A stretch of 64,000 bases of DNA from Pseudomonas saxonica (GCF_007858365.1 NZ_VFIO01000001.1:1364001-1428000); one strand, 5' to 3'; shown: positions 29,397-39,480, counted from the stretch's first letter. Numbers and translations are program-made. The notes: generated by a model from the letters alone, not told the origin.

Positions 29397-31286
29397 TCAA
29401 CGCGCTATCCCATGCCTGCGCAGCTTGCGGTAAAGCGTGTTGCGGCTGACCCCCAACTGCTCCGCCGTCTGCGTCATGTGCCAGCGGTGCTGTTCAAGCA
29501 CCCCCAACAAGGCCAACTTTTCTGCATCCTCAAGCGGATGCTCAGACAGCCTGGCAGGCGGGGCCGCGGCCTGACGAATGGCTGCCGGCAAATCATCCAC
29601 TTCAATCACTGCGCTGTCACACAATGCAGCCATCGCGCGCAGCACGGTGCGCATTTGCCGCACATTGCCCGGCCACTCAAAGTCCAGCAACGCAACACGC
29701 GCGCAAGGGCTGATGGTGATGCGCTGCTCCCCCGCCTCCCGGGCCAACAAAAAGTCCAGCAACTGTGCTTTATCCGTGCGATCTCGCAAGGCCGGCAAGC
29801 CGATCTCCAAGCCATTCAACCGGTAATACAAATCTTCACGAAAAGTGCCCGCCGCCACATGCTCCTGCAAGTTGCGGTGGGTGGCACTGATGATGCGCAC
29901 ATTGACCGCCAGCGGCTCACCCCCAATGGGCACCACCAAGCGGTCTTCCAGCACTCTTAATAGACGGGTTTGCAGCGCAAGCGGCATATCGCCAATTTCA
30001 TCCAGAAACAGCGTGCCACCATCGGCCTGCTGCAGCTTGCCCGGCATCCCCTCTTTGCGTGCGCCGGTAAAACTGCCACCGCGATAACCAAACAGCTCGC
30101 TTTCAATCAAGTTCTCGGGAATCGACGCGCAATTGAGCGCTACAAAAGGTTGGCTGCTGCGCGAGCTGGCTTGATGCACGGCCTTGGCAAACACCTCTTT
30201 GCCTGAACCCGTTTCGCCATTGACCAACAACGGCACATCCCGCTCGAACACCCGCAGCGCCCGTCGAAAATGGTGTTGCAGGCCCTCGTCCCCCAAACAG
30301 ATAGCGTTCAGGCGCGGGGCAGCTTCAGGCAGCGCTTGAGCATTGACCGGCGTCGGCACACTGCGCGGCTGCCCTCGCACGACGGCAAACAGGGTGCGAC
30401 CGTCGTGTGTGCGTAATGGCCAGCACTGACTGGCCTGTGCGCTGGCCCGGGAGAACAGTTCGTCACGCGGGCAGTCGAATACGCTTTCAACCCCTTGTCC
30501 GAGCAAGCCTGCGCGGCCGTTGCCCAGCAAATTCAAGGCACTTTGGTTAATGGCCACAATCACCCCGTCGCCATCAAACGCCAGCAGCCCTTCACTGAAG
30601 AGCCCCACCGCCTGCGCTTGAACATTAAAGCGCAGCAGCCACTGATGCTCGTAGTGGCGCTGGAAGTAGCTGTTTTCGATGAGCTTGGCCGAGAGATTGA
30701 TCAGCGCCATGGTGTGAAACTGACTCTGGCGTGAAACCTCATGGCGGGCCGAGGACACGTCCAACACCGCCAGCAACTCGCCATGGGGATCGAACACCGG
30801 GCTTGCCGAACAGGTCAGGCCGGTGTGACGCCCCCGAAAGTGTTCGTCCTGATGAATCGTCAACGCCTGGCGCTCCACCAGGCATGTGCCGATACCGTTG
30901 GTCCCCTCGCGCGACTCGCTCCAGTCAGCGCCCAGCCACAGGCCCGCCCGCTCAAATACCTTGCGCTCAGTCGACGCCGTGACGCAGTTCAGAATGACCC
31001 CGCGAGCATCCGTCAGCAGCACCGCATGCCCGGCACCCGAAAGCTGCTGGTGCAAGCTGTTCATTTCATGCCCGGCAAATTGCAGCACCTGCTGCAAACG
31101 CTCGCGCCCCTCCAGAATTCGGCCGTGTTCAAGCACCGTCGGGGCGATGGTCTGTGCCGGATCAAGGTGGTAGTCGTCCAGGCAGCGTTGCCAGGAACGA
31201 ATAATAGAGGGGTCGCAACCCAACGGACGGCCTCGGGTGACATCCAAGACTTGCCGCGCATGACGGCTTAAATCGGTGCTGTGCAT
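29397..31286 (-). CDS. AcoR-type sigma-54-dependent transcriptional activator
   Basis: A 629-residue enhancer-binding protein. The N-terminal part contains a GAF domain (SREGTNGIGTCLVERQAL) and a PAS-like region (FSEGLLAFDGDGVIVAINQ). The AAA+ domain has Walker A GETGSGKE, a GSFTGA loop in place of the usual GAFTGA, and Walker B GGTLFLDEIGDM. A Fis-type helix-turn-helix (TQTAEQLGVSRNTLYRKLRR) closes the protein. I use the ATG at 31286, which has AAGGAGAA 9 nt upstream. It diverges from exaC, whose upstream region carries a sigma-54 promoter, so it very probably activates the aldehyde dehydrogenase and ethanolamine genes. Confidence 0.93.
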   Translation of the reverse strand: MHSTDLSRHARQVLDVTRGRPLGCDPSIIRSWQRCLDDYHLDPAQTIAPTVLEHGRILEGRERLQQVLQFAGHEMNSLHQQLSGAGHAVLLTDARGVILNCVTASTERKVFERAGLWLGADWSESREGTNGIGTCLVERQALTIHQDEHFRGRHTGLTCSASPVFDPHGELLAVLDVSSARHEVSRQSQFHTMALINLSAKLIENSYFQRHYEHQWLLRFNVQAQAVGLFSEGLLAFDGDGVIVAINQSALNLLGNGRAGLLGQGVESVFDCPRDELFSRASAQASQCWPLRTHDGRTLFAVVRGQPRSVPTPVNAQALPEAAPRLNAICLGDEGLQHHFRRALRVFERDVPLLVNGETGSGKEVFAKAVHQASSRSSQPFVALNCASIPENLIESELFGYRGGSFTGARKEGMPGKLQQADGGTLFLDEIGDMPLALQTRLLRVLEDRLVVPIGGEPLAVNVRIISATHRNLQEHVAAGTFREDLYYRLNGLEIGLPALRDRTDKAQLLDFLLAREAGEQRITISPCARVALLDFEWPGNVRQMRTVLRAMAALCDSAVIEVDDLPAAIRQAAAPPARLSEHPLEDAEKLALLGVLEQHRWHMTQTAEQLGVSRNTLYRKLRRHGIAR

Positions 31287-31435
31287 TGTTATTGTTCTCC
31301 TTGCTGTCTCGGCGGTCTTGCGCTCGTCAGAGGCAAAGCTCCTCAGCGGCAACACAGATCCAGTTCAAACCGAATCCCCAGCATCCTCCGGGCACCCGAG
31401 CATTGCAATCACGAACTGACTCACCGGTCGTCGAC

Positions 31436-31476
31436 TGTGTCACCTGTGGCACACAGTGTCACAGCGAGCGTGTCAC
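31436..31476. promoter_or_regulatory. Putative activator-binding sites upstream of exaC
   Basis: Three GTGTCAC motifs start at 31437, 31456 and 31470. The first is part of an 18-bp near palindrome, TGTGTCACCTGTGGCACA (31436-31453). They lie about 80-115 bp upstream of the sigma-54 promoter at 31551, the usual distance for an enhancer-binding protein. That the AcoR-type regulator binds here is inference. Confidence 0.5.
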
Positions 31477-31550
31477 CGTTGGCACAGCACCCGTTACTCC
31501 CGCCCACACTAAAACCTGCCAAGCCCCGGCCCGCCTGAGTCTCAGCACTA

Positions 31551-31566
31551 TGGCCCAGCCTTTGCT
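31551..31566 (+). promoter_or_regulatory. Sigma-54 (-24/-12) promoter of exaC
   Basis: TGGCCC-AGCCT-TTGCT matches the TGGCAC-N5-TTGCW consensus, with GG and GC exactly 10 nt apart. It lies 66 bp before the exaC start and downstream of repeated GTGTCAC sites, and the divergent gene encodes a sigma-54 activator. Confidence 0.75.
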
Positions 31567-31631
31567 GCTGAATTGGCCAGCGCTACAGCGCATCCTCCCA
31601 ATAAGCACAATAAAGCCAGGAGACACTCACC

Positions 31632-33152
31632 ATGCGTTACGCACAACCCGGTACTGAAGGCTCGATCGTCTCGTTCAAGAGCCGTTACGGTAACTACATC
31701 GGCGGCGAATTCGTGGCACCGGTCAAAGGCCAGTACTTCACCAACACCTCGCCGGTTAACGGCAAAGCCATTGCCGAATTCCCGCGCTCGACCGCAGAAG
31801 ACATCGACAAAGCCCTCGATGCTGCCCACGCAGCCGCAGATGCCTGGGGCGCGACCTCGGTGCAGGCCCGTTCTTTGGTCTTGCTCAAAATTGCTGACCG
31901 CATCGAACAAAACCTCGAACTGCTGGCCATCACCGAAACCTGGGACAACGGCAAAGCGGTGCGTGAAACCCTGAATGCCGATGTGCCATTGGCTGCTGAT
32001 CATTTCCGTTACTACGCAGGCTGCATCCGCGCCCAAGAAGGCAGCGCCGCAGAAATCGACGGCAATACCGTGGCTTACCACATCCACGAACCGTTGGGCG
32101 TGGTCGGGCAGATCATTCCGTGGAACTTCCCGCTGCTGATGGCCGCCTGGAAGCTCGCCCCGGCGCTGGCGGCCGGTAACTGCATCGTGCTCAAACCGGC
32201 TGAACAAACGCCACTGAGCATCACCGTGTTTATGGAACTGATCGGCGACCTGTTGCCGCCGGGCGTGCTCAACGTGGTGCAAGGGTTCGGCAAAGAAGCA
32301 GGCGAGGCGTTGGCCACCAGCAAGCGCATTGCCAAAATCGCCTTCACCGGCTCCACCCCGGTGGGCTCGCACATCATGAAATGCGCCGCCGAAAACATCA
32401 TCCCGTCGACCGTAGAACTGGGCGGCAAGTCACCCAACATCTTCTTCGAAGACATCATGCAGGCCGAACCGGCGTTCATTGAGAAAGCGGCCGAAGGTCT
32501 GGTGCTGGCCTTCTTCAACCAGGGTGAAGTGTGCACCTGCCCGTCGCGGGCACTGGTTCAGGAATCCATCTACGACGACTTCATGAAAGTGGTCATGCGC
32601 AAAGTCGAAGCGATCAAGCGCGGTGACCCGCTGGACACCGACACCATGGTTGGTGCTCAAGCGTCCGAGCAACAGTTCGACAAAATCCTGTCCTACCTGG
32701 AGATTGCCAAAAACGAAGGGGCTGAACTGCTGACCGGCGGCGCTGTAGCCAAGCTCGAAGGCGACCTGGCCACCGGCTACTACATCCAGCCGACGCTGCT
32801 CAAAGGCACCAATAAAATGCGTGTCTTCCAGGAAGAAATCTTTGGCCCGGTGGTCAGCATCACCACCTTCAAGGACGAAGCCGAAGCGCTGGCCATTGCC
32901 AACGACACCGAGTTCGGCCTGGGTGCCGGCCTGTGGACCCGCGACATCAACCGCGCTTACCGCATGGGCCGCGCCATCAAGGCCGGTCGCGTCTGGACCA
33001 ACTGCTACCACCTCTACCCGGCACACGCCGCGTTCGGCGGTTACAAAAAATCCGGTGTCGGCCGTGAAACCCACAAAATGATGCTCGACCACTACCAGCA
33101 GACCAAAAACCTGCTGGTGAGCTACGACATCAATCCGCTGGGTTTCTTCTAA
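31632..33152 (+). CDS. exaC: NAD-dependent aldehyde dehydrogenase (ExaC type)
   Basis: A 506-residue aldehyde dehydrogenase. [15 protein letters not shown] forms part of the cofactor site, [15 protein letters not shown] carries the general-base glutamate, and [15 protein letters not shown] has the catalytic cysteine with the CTCPSR context typical of ExaC and AcoD. It oxidises acetaldehyde, the product of ethanolamine ammonia-lyase encoded downstream, to acetate. The start at 31632 follows CCAGGAGAC. A sigma-54 promoter precedes it, so expression should depend on the divergent activator. Confidence 0.94.
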   Translation: MRYAQPGTEGSIVSFKSRYGNYIGGEFVAPVKGQYFTNTSPVNGKAIAEFPRSTAEDIDKALDAAHAAADAWGATSVQARSLVLLKIADRIEQNLELLAITETWDNGKAVRETLNADVPLAADHFRYYAGCIRAQEGSAAEIDGNTVAYHIHEPLGVVGQIIPWNFPLLMAAWKLAPALAAGNCIVLKPAEQTPLSITVFMELIGDLLPPGVLNVVQGFGKEAGEALATSKRIAKIAFTGSTPVGSHIMKCAAENIIPSTVELGGKSPNIFFEDIMQAEPAFIEKAAEGLVLAFFNQGEVCTCPSRALVQESIYDDFMKVVMRKVEAIKRGDPLDTDTMVGAQASEQQFDKILSYLEIAKNEGAELLTGGAVAKLEGDLATGYYIQPTLLKGTNKMRVFQEEIFGPVVSITTFKDEAEALAIANDTEFGLGAGLWTRDINRAYRMGRAIKAGRVWTNCYHLYPAHAAFGGYKKSGVGRETHKMMLDHYQQTKNLLVSYDINPLGFF

Positions 33153-33163
33153 CCCATCGCCCC

Positions 33164-33190
33164 GTAGCCGCTGCCGAAAACAGCGGCTAC
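33164..33190 (+). terminator. GTAGCCGCTG hairpin after exaC
   Basis: GTAGCCGCTG (33164-33173), loop CCGAAAA, and the exact complement CAGCGGCTAC (33181-33190), 12 nt after the exaC stop. The T-rich run is weak. It may attenuate transcription into eat. The arms match the repeat at 36970, so it is also a member of a dispersed palindromic family. Confidence 0.6.
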
Positions 33191-33262
33191 AGAGCCTTCT
33201 GGCTCATCTTTTGCTTTACACCCTGTCAAATTTTTCAAACGATAAAGCACAGGTGACTGCAC

Positions 33263-34711
33263 ATGCCTAGCGAACCGATTGCCGCAACAGCGGCCCCGAC
33301 CTCCGTGGATTTCGAAAAGGTCGGCTCTGAATATTTCCAACAACGCGAACTGAAAAAAGGTGCCGCCGGCTGGGTCCTGCTGGTGGGACTTGGCGTCGCC
33401 TACGTCATCTCCGGCGACTACGCCGGCTGGAACTTCGGCCTGGCCCAAGGTGGCTGGGGCGGCATGTTTATCGCCACATTGTTGATGGCCACCATGTACT
33501 TGTGCATGTGCTTTTCACTGGCCGAACTGTCCTCCATGATCCCCACTGCGGGCGGCGGCTATGGCTTTGCCCGCAGTGCATTCGGGCCGTGGGGCGGCTT
33601 CCTCACCGGCACCGCCATCCTGATTGAGTACGCCATTGCGCCCGCCGCCATCGCGGTGTTTATCGGTGCTTATTGCGAGTCGCTGTTCGGCATTGGCGGC
33701 TGGATGATCTATCTGGCGTTCTACATCATCTTTATCGGCATCCACATATTCGGTGTCGGCGAAGCGCTCAAGTTGATGTTCATCATCACCGCCGTCGCCG
33801 CCATCGCCCTGGGTGTGTTTCTGGTGTCGATGGTGCCGCACTTCAACATCAACAACCTGCTCGACATTCCAGTGACTCAAGCCAAGGGCGCCAGTGCTTT
33901 CCTGCCCTTCGGTTATGTCGGGGTGTGGGCTGCCATCCCGTATGCCATCTGGTTTTTCCTCGCGGTCGAAGGCGTGCCCCTGGCCGCCGAAGAAACCAAA
34001 AACCCCAAGCGCGACCTGCCCCGCGGCCTGATTGGCGCCATGCTGGTGCTCGTCACCTTCGCTCTGCTGATCCTGATCATTGGCCCCGGCGGTGCGGGCG
34101 CCCATCACTTGATGGCCTCCGGCAACCCGCTGGTTGAAGCCCTGAGCAAGGCCTATGGCGGCTCGACCTGGATGGGCGGCTTTGTGAATCTGGTGGGCCT
34201 GGCGGGCTTGATCGCCAGCTTCTTCTCGATCATTTACGCCTACTCACGTCAGATCTTCGCCTTATCGCGCGCGGGCTATTTGCCGCGAAAACTGTCGCAA
34301 ACCAACAAAAGCAAAGCCCCCGTGCTGGCCTTGATCATTCCCGGCATTATCGGTTTTGGCCTGTCATTGACCGGTCAGGGTGATTTGCTGATTCTGGTGG
34401 CCGTGTTTGGCGCAACGATTTCCTACGTGCTGATGATGGCTGCGCACATCACCCTGCGCATTCGACGCCCCAAAATGGAGCGTCCTTATCGCACTCCGGG
34501 CGGTATATTCACCTCAGGCATCGCATTGGTGCTGGCCTGCGTTGCGGTTGTCGCCGGTTTTCTGGTGGACCCGCGCGTGGTAATTGGCGCGGCGGTGATC
34601 TATGGCGTATTAATCGCGTACTTCGCGTTCTACAGTCGACATCACTTGGTCGCCGGTACGCCGGAAGAGGAATTCGCGGCCATTCAACAGGCCGAAAAAG
34701 CCCTGCACTAA
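33263..34711 (+). CDS. eat: Ethanolamine permease
   Basis: An APC-superfamily transporter of 482 residues with about twelve transmembrane helices. LLVGLGVAYVISGDYAGWNFGL is the first helix, with the substrate-binding break, and the cytoplasmic loop AAEETKNPKRDLPRG is typical of amino-acid/amine permeases. It imports ethanolamine for the lyase encoded immediately downstream. A hydrophilic N-terminus of about 35 residues precedes the first helix. It lies between exaC and eutB. Confidence 0.92.
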   Translation: MPSEPIAATAAPTSVDFEKVGSEYFQQRELKKGAAGWVLLVGLGVAYVISGDYAGWNFGLAQGGWGGMFIATLLMATMYLCMCFSLAELSSMIPTAGGGYGFARSAFGPWGGFLTGTAILIEYAIAPAAIAVFIGAYCESLFGIGGWMIYLAFYIIFIGIHIFGVGEALKLMFIITAVAAIALGVFLVSMVPHFNINNLLDIPVTQAKGASAFLPFGYVGVWAAIPYAIWFFLAVEGVPLAAEETKNPKRDLPRGLIGAMLVLVTFALLILIIGPGGAGAHHLMASGNPLVEALSKAYGGSTWMGGFVNLVGLAGLIASFFSIIYAYSRQIFALSRAGYLPRKLSQTNKSKAPVLALIIPGIIGFGLSLTGQGDLLILVAVFGATISYVLMMAAHITLRIRRPKMERPYRTPGGIFTSGIALVLACVAVVAGFLVDPRVVIGAAVIYGVLIAYFAFYSRHHLVAGTPEEEFAAIQQAEKALH

Positions 34712-34723
34712 CCGCCGAGCGTC

Positions 34724-34748
34724 ACGTCAGGCGCATGGCGCCTGACGT
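34724..34748 (+). promoter_or_regulatory. Perfect 11-bp hairpin between eat and eutB
   Basis: ACGTCAGGCGC (34724-34734), a 3-nt ATG loop and GCGCCTGACGT (34738-34748), directly followed by the AAGGAG ribosome-binding site of eutB. With no U-tract it could stabilise the eutBC message or tune differential expression of the permease and lyase genes. The role is inferred from position. Confidence 0.5.
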
Positions 34749-34762
34749 TAAGGAGCATTTGA

Positions 34763-36163
34763 ATGGCAACTTTTTCTCACGCGGTCGGCACTCAGACTTA
34801 CCGTTTTGATAGCCTCAAAGACCTGATGGCCAAAGCCAGTCCGGCGCGTTCAGGGGACTTTCTGGCTGGCGTGGCCGCGCAGAACGACGGTGAACGCGTC
34901 GCTGCACAAATGGCACTGGCTGACACTCCCCTCGCCTATTTCCTGCAAGAAGCGCTGATTCCCTACGAAACCGACGAAGTCACCCGGCTCATTCTCGACA
35001 GCCATGACCGGCTCGCCTTTGCACCGGTCAGCCATCTGACTGTCGGAGGTTTTCGCGACTGGCTGCTCAGCGACGCCGCCGACGAACACAGCCTGCGGGC
35101 ATTGGCGCCCGGCCTGACCCCGGAAATGGCCGCCGCCGTCTCGAAGATCATGCGCGTTCAGGACTTGGTACTGGTGGCGCAGAAGATCCGTGTCATCACC
35201 CGGTTTCGCGGCACGATGGGCCAGCGCGGGCGGCTTTCGACCCGCCTGCAACCCAATCACCCGACCGACGACCCGGCCGGTATTGCGGCCAGCATTCTAG
35301 ATGGCCTGTTGTACGGCAACGGTGATGCCATGATCGGCATCAACCCGGCCACAGACAGCATCGCCTCAATCTGCGACTTGCTGAACATGCTCGACGCAAT
35401 CATTCAGCGCTACGAGATACCCACTCAATCGTGTGTACTTACTCACGTAACCACCTCAATTGAAGCTATTAATAGAGGTGTGCCACTGGATTTGGTGTTC
35501 CAGTCGATTGCCGGCACTGAAGCCGCGAATGCCAGTTTCGGGATCAATCTGAATGTGTTGCAGGAAGGCTACGAAGCCGGTTTGAGCCTCAATCGCGGCA
35601 CATTGGGCAACAACCTGATGTATTTCGAAACGGGCCAAGGCAGCGCATTGTCGGCCAACGCGCATTTTGGCGTTGACCAGCAGACCTGCGAAACCCGCGC
35701 TTACGCCGTCGCCCGGCATTTCAAACCGTTTCTGGTCAATACCGTGGTGGGTTTTATCGGCCCCGAGTATTTGTACAACGGTAAGCAAATCATCCGCGCC
35801 GGGCTTGAAGACCACTTCTGCGGCAAGTTGCTGGGCGTGCCGATGGGCTGCGACATCTGTTACACCAACCACGCCGAAGCCGATCAGGACGACATGGACA
35901 CCCTGCTCACGCTGCTGGGGGTGGCCGGAATCAACTTCATCATGGGCATTCCCGGGTCGGACGACATCATGCTCAACTATCAGACCACCTCGTTCCATGA
36001 CGCCCTTTATGCGCGCAAAACCTTGGGACTCAAGCCTGCCCCTGAGTTCGAGCAGTGGCTGAGCAAGGTCGGAATATTTACCCAGACCGATGGCCGGATT
36101 GAGTTCGGCCATCAGTTACCGCCGGCATTTCGTCAGGCGCTGGCTCATTTGGGAGGTCGATGA
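34763..36163 (+). CDS. eutB: Ethanolamine ammonia-lyase large subunit
   Basis: A 466-residue TIM-barrel subunit that holds the active site of adenosylcobalamin-dependent ethanolamine ammonia-lyase, which makes acetaldehyde and ammonia. [23 protein letters not shown] (split, about residues 150-172), GGVPLDL-type [17 protein letters not shown] and [16 protein letters not shown] are typical EutB motifs. A clear AAGGAG ribosome-binding site precedes the start. It overlaps eutC by 4 bp, so the subunits are coupled. No microcompartment genes are present, which fits the simple Pseudomonas pathway. Confidence 0.96.
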   Translation: MATFSHAVGTQTYRFDSLKDLMAKASPARSGDFLAGVAAQNDGERVAAQMALADTPLAYFLQEALIPYETDEVTRLILDSHDRLAFAPVSHLTVGGFRDWLLSDAADEHSLRALAPGLTPEMAAAVSKIMRVQDLVLVAQKIRVITRFRGTMGQRGRLSTRLQPNHPTDDPAGIAASILDGLLYGNGDAMIGINPATDSIASICDLLNMLDAIIQRYEIPTQSCVLTHVTTSIEAINRGVPLDLVFQSIAGTEAANASFGINLNVLQEGYEAGLSLNRGTLGNNLMYFETGQGSALSANAHFGVDQQTCETRAYAVARHFKPFLVNTVVGFIGPEYLYNGKQIIRAGLEDHFCGKLLGVPMGCDICYTNHAEADQDDMDTLLTLLGVAGINFIMGIPGSDDIMLNYQTTSFHDALYARKTLGLKPAPEFEQWLSKVGIFTQTDGRIEFGHQLPPAFRQALAHLGGR

Positions 36164-36963
36164 GCATGACTGACACTCTTAACCCGTGGCTTGAACTGCG
36201 CCGCCTGACGCCAGCCAGAATTGCCCTGGGCCGTACAGGCACCAGCTTGCCCACCCATGCCCAGCTGGATTTTCAGTACGCCCATGCGCAAGCGCGGGAC
36301 GCTGTGCATCTACCGTTTAATCATGCAGGCCTCAGCGAACAACTGGCCGAACGCGGTCAAACTACCCTGCTGCTTCACAGTGCCGCCCCGGACCGTCACA
36401 GCTACCTGCAACGTCCTGATCTGGGGCGCAAGCTCGATGAGGGTTCTGCACAACAATTACGTGAGCACGCGCGAGCCAACCCCGGTGGCATCGACCTGGC
36501 CATCGTGGTGGCAGATGGCTTGTCGGCGCTGGCCGTTCATCGCCACACCCTGCCTTTTTTGAACCGGATGCAAGAACATATCGCCCAAGCGGCATGGAGC
36601 CAGTCGCCGGTGATTCTGGTGGAACAGGGCCGAGTGGCCGTGGCGGATGAGATTGGCGAACTGTTGGGCGCCCGCATGGTGGTGATGTTGATTGGCGAGC
36701 GTCCCGGCCTGAGCTCACCGGACAGCCTGGGGCTGTATTTCACCTACGCGCCTAAAGTCGGGCTGACCGATGCCTACCGTAACTGCATCTCAAACGTCCG
36801 GCTTGAAGGGCTGAGCTACAGCATGGCCGCCCATCGGTTGGCGTACTTGATGAATGAAGCCTGCCGTCGGCAACTGTCGGGAGTTAACTTGAAAGACGAA
36901 GCGCAACTGAACACCCTTGAATCCGAAGCCCCCCGCGAAAACTTTTTGCTAAAGGGCGACTGA
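36160..36963 (+). CDS. eutC: Ethanolamine ammonia-lyase small subunit
   Basis: A 267-residue subunit that helps bind the adenosylcobalamin cofactor. [34 protein letters not shown] covers the EutC N-terminal signature (here residues about 16-49). The core has [18 protein letters not shown] [30 protein letters not shown] and [17 protein letters not shown]. The start overlaps the eutB stop as ATGA. It is the last gene of the exaC-eat-eutBC cluster; the repeat at 36970 follows it directly. Confidence 0.96.
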   Translation: MSMTDTLNPWLELRRLTPARIALGRTGTSLPTHAQLDFQYAHAQARDAVHLPFNHAGLSEQLAERGQTTLLLHSAAPDRHSYLQRPDLGRKLDEGSAQQLREHARANPGGIDLAIVVADGLSALAVHRHTLPFLNRMQEHIAQAAWSQSPVILVEQGRVAVADEIGELLGARMVVMLIGERPGLSSPDSLGLYFTYAPKVGLTDAYRNCISNVRLEGLSYSMAAHRLAYLMNEACRRQLSGVNLKDEAQLNTLESEAPRENFLLKGD

Positions 36964-36969
36964 ATCCCT

Positions 36970-37115
36970 GTAGCCGCTGCCGTAGGAACGAGGCTGCGTT
37001 CGGCGGCGAAGCCGTCGTAAATCATTCAGCCGGGTGATTTCAGATACATCGCGCTCAAATAACTTGCGACGATTGCATCGTCGAACGCAGCCTCGCACTA
37101 CTCGTCAGCTGCTAC
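36970..37115. repeat. Nested inverted repeat (REP doublet) after eutC
   Basis: Outer arms GTAGCCGCTG (36970-36979) and CAGCTGCTAC (37106-37115) enclose perfect 14-bp inner arms CGAGGCTGCGTTCG (36989-37002) and CGAACGCAGCCTCG (37082-37095). It accounts for much of the 366-bp gap between eutC and the DedA gene; the remainder, 37116-37329, is AT-richer and probably carries the dedA promoter, though I see no clear -35/-10 pair. Confidence 0.7.
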
Positions 37116-37329
37116 GGGGCTTTGCGTTCCCCGTTCAACCTGCAACAAAATATCTACGAGACTTTCATGCCAAATACACGCTTCGCTACAAACTCGATCA
37201 GCAGAATTCGCATCACACCGTATAATCCAACTCGTCAAAATTGTACGAAATTACTACTTAGCTTGTAGTTAAATACCCTCTCCCCCCGCACAGGCCTGCT
37301 GAGTCGGGTCATCAACACAGGTGCTTCAC

Positions 37330-37983
37330 ATGGATTTCAACCCGCTCGACATTATCTTGCACCTCGATGTGTACCTCGATTTGCTGGTAAACAATTACGG
37401 GCCGTGGATCTACGCCATCCTGTTTCTGGTGATCTTTTGCGAAACCGGTCTGGTGGTCATGCCGTTTTTGCCGGGTGATTCGCTGCTCTTTATTGCTGGC
37501 GCGGTCGCGGCTGGCGGTGGCATGGACCCGGTATTGCTGGCGGGCTTGTTGATGGTTGCGGCGATTTTGGGCGACAGCACCAATTACGTCATCGGACGAA
37601 CGGCAGGCGAACGCCTGTTCAGTAATCCCAACTCGAAAATTTTCCGCCGCGATTATCTGGAAAAAACCCACGACTTCTACGAACGTCATGGTGGCAAAAC
37701 CGTGACCATGGCGCGCTTCCTGCCGATCTTCCGAACGTTCGCGCCTTTCGTTGCCGGCGTCGCGCACATGTTCTATCCGCGCTTCCTGATGTTCAGCGTG
37801 ATCGGCACCATCCTGTGGGTGGGCGGTCTGGTCACGCTGGGTTACTTCTTCGGCAACGTACCGTTCATCAAGACCAACCTGTCCTTACTGGTGGTGGGCA
37901 TCATTCTGCTGTCGCTGGTGCCGATGATTATTGGTGTCGTACGCAGCCGCATGGGTCGTACACCTGTAAAAGCCAAAGCTTGA
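37330..37983 (+). CDS. DedA-family (SNARE-associated/VTT) membrane protein
   Basis: A 217-residue inner-membrane protein. LVVMPFLPGDSLLFIAGAVAAGG and FYERHGGKTVTMARFLPIFRTFAPFVAGVAHM (split) are the conserved DedA motifs, including the membrane-embedded Glu (FCETGLVV) and Arg (ARFLPIFRT) positions. DedA proteins flip undecaprenyl phosphate or phospholipids and maintain proton-motive force. I take the ATG at 37330 with an AGGTG upstream; a GTG start at 37321 adds only three residues. Confidence 0.92.
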   Translation: MDFNPLDIILHLDVYLDLLVNNYGPWIYAILFLVIFCETGLVVMPFLPGDSLLFIAGAVAAGGGMDPVLLAGLLMVAAILGDSTNYVIGRTAGERLFSNPNSKIFRRDYLEKTHDFYERHGGKTVTMARFLPIFRTFAPFVAGVAHMFYPRFLMFSVIGTILWVGGLVTLGYFFGNVPFIKTNLSLLVVGIILLSLVPMIIGVVRSRMGRTPVKAKA

Positions 37984-37998
37984 TCGAGGCCGTACCTG

Positions 37999-38823
37999 AT
38001 GTGGTCTCTTCATGAATGGCGGCGCCAGCGAATTCTGGCGCAACACCCGGTAGCCCCCGATGTGTGGCACAACGTTCGTCAGCACCTGAGCATTCTCGAC
38101 GGCCTGAATGACGCGCAATACCAATGGCTGCGCGAGAGCAGCGTGTTGTTCCTGCAAGAAAAACACCTGACCGCCATGCCGGGCGTCGAACTGAATGAAG
38201 AAGGCCGGTTGTTGCTGGCCGCGCAGGCACAACTGCCGTTGCTCAACCTTGGTGATCTGGACTGGTATCAGGGTTTTCACGAAATTGTCCTGTACCCCGA
38301 TGACTTCATCAGCCCACAACGCCATCGTGATTCAAGTGGCGTGGAACACGAATGGGAAGGCCACCACAGCGGCGAAGCCTGGCAACATGGCCCCGTCGTA
38401 CTGGCGTGGCCCGGCGTACTGGCCAGCGGTGGTTGGGAAGGTTACAACCTGGTCATTCACGAACTGGCGCACAAGCTGGACATGCTGAACGGCGCGGCGA
38501 ACGGCATGCCACCCTTGCACAGCCACATGGTCGTCAGTGACTGGACGCAAGCCATGCAGCACGCCTACGACCACCTCAACAGCATCCTTGATCATCACCC
38601 CGATCACGCGCCCATAGACCCGTATGCGGGTGAAAACCCGGCTGAATTCTTTGCCGTCACCAGCGAATACTTTTTCAGCGCGCCCGACCTGCTGAACCGT
38701 GCCTACCCGAAGGTGTATCAACAACTCGGCCTGTTTTATCGGCAGGACCCGCTGGCCCGCCTGCTCACCCTGCAAAGCGAACACCCCGAATACCGTGCGC
38801 AGCCCCTGCACGGCCAGACGTGA
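37999..38823 (+). CDS. mtfA: MtfA-like zinc-dependent peptidase (M90)
   Basis: A 274-residue cytoplasmic metallopeptidase. The zinc-binding HExxH motif is in LVIHELAHKLDMLNGAANG near residue 155, and a third ligand Glu is expected in the ENPAEFFAVTSEYFF segment near residue 218. In Enterobacteria MtfA inactivates the Mlc repressor of the glucose phosphotransferase system; in Pseudomonas its partner is unclear. It starts 15 bp after dedA and is probably co-transcribed with it. Confidence 0.9.
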   Translation: MWSLHEWRRQRILAQHPVAPDVWHNVRQHLSILDGLNDAQYQWLRESSVLFLQEKHLTAMPGVELNEEGRLLLAAQAQLPLLNLGDLDWYQGFHEIVLYPDDFISPQRHRDSSGVEHEWEGHHSGEAWQHGPVVLAWPGVLASGGWEGYNLVIHELAHKLDMLNGAANGMPPLHSHMVVSDWTQAMQHAYDHLNSILDHHPDHAPIDPYAGENPAEFFAVTSEYFFSAPDLLNRAYPKVYQQLGLFYRQDPLARLLTLQSEHPEYRAQPLHGQT

Positions 38824-38910
38824 CGGCGTTATACGAATACGCCTATAATCGCCGCCACTTTTTGGTCAAATTGGCCAAGTAAATTCGCCTATACACGGGG
38901 GCACCGCCCA

Positions 38911-39438
38911 ATGAGCTACAGCAAGATTCCGGCTGGCAAAGACCTACCGAATGACATCTACGTCGCCATCGAGATTCCGGCCAACCACGCGCCGATCAAA
39001 TATGAAATCGACAAAGACAGCGATTGCCTGTTCGTTGACCGCTTCATGGCGACCCCAATGTTCTACCCGGCCAACTACGGCTTTATCCCTAACACCCTGG
39101 CTGACGACGGTGACCCCCTCGACGTGCTGGTTGTGACCCCTTACCCGGTAGCGCCAGGTTCGGTTATCCGTGCACGTCCGGTTGGCATTCTGCACATGAC
39201 CGACGACGGCGGTGGCGATGCCAAAGTCGTTGCAGTGCCTCACGACAAGCTGTCCCAGCTGTACGTTGACGTAAAAGAGTACACCGACCTGCCACCGCTG
39301 CTGATTCAACAAATCCAGCACTTCTTCGAGAACTACAAAGATCTCGAAAAAGGCAAATGGGTGAAAATCGAAGGTTGGGGCGACGCAGAAGCTGCCCGCG
39401 CCGAGATCACCAAATCGGTTGCAGCCTACAAAGGCTAA
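38911..39438 (+). CDS. ppa: Inorganic pyrophosphatase
   Basis: A 175-residue soluble family I pyrophosphatase that hydrolyses PPi to drive biosynthesis. [16 protein letters not shown] and [20 protein letters not shown] (the metal-binding DGDPLD signature) are intact, as is [20 protein letters not shown]. Length and motifs are those of the hexameric bacterial enzyme. It has its own terminator, a TTCG-loop hairpin at 39481. Confidence 0.98.
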   Translation: MSYSKIPAGKDLPNDIYVAIEIPANHAPIKYEIDKDSDCLFVDRFMATPMFYPANYGFIPNTLADDGDPLDVLVVTPYPVAPGSVIRARPVGILHMTDDGGGDAKVVAVPHDKLSQLYVDVKEYTDLPPLLIQQIQHFFENYKDLEKGKWVKIEGWGDAEAARAEITKSVAAYKG

Positions 39439-39480
39439 GTGAAGTCGGTCATGCCTTAGTGGCATTTCTACTTCCTGAAA

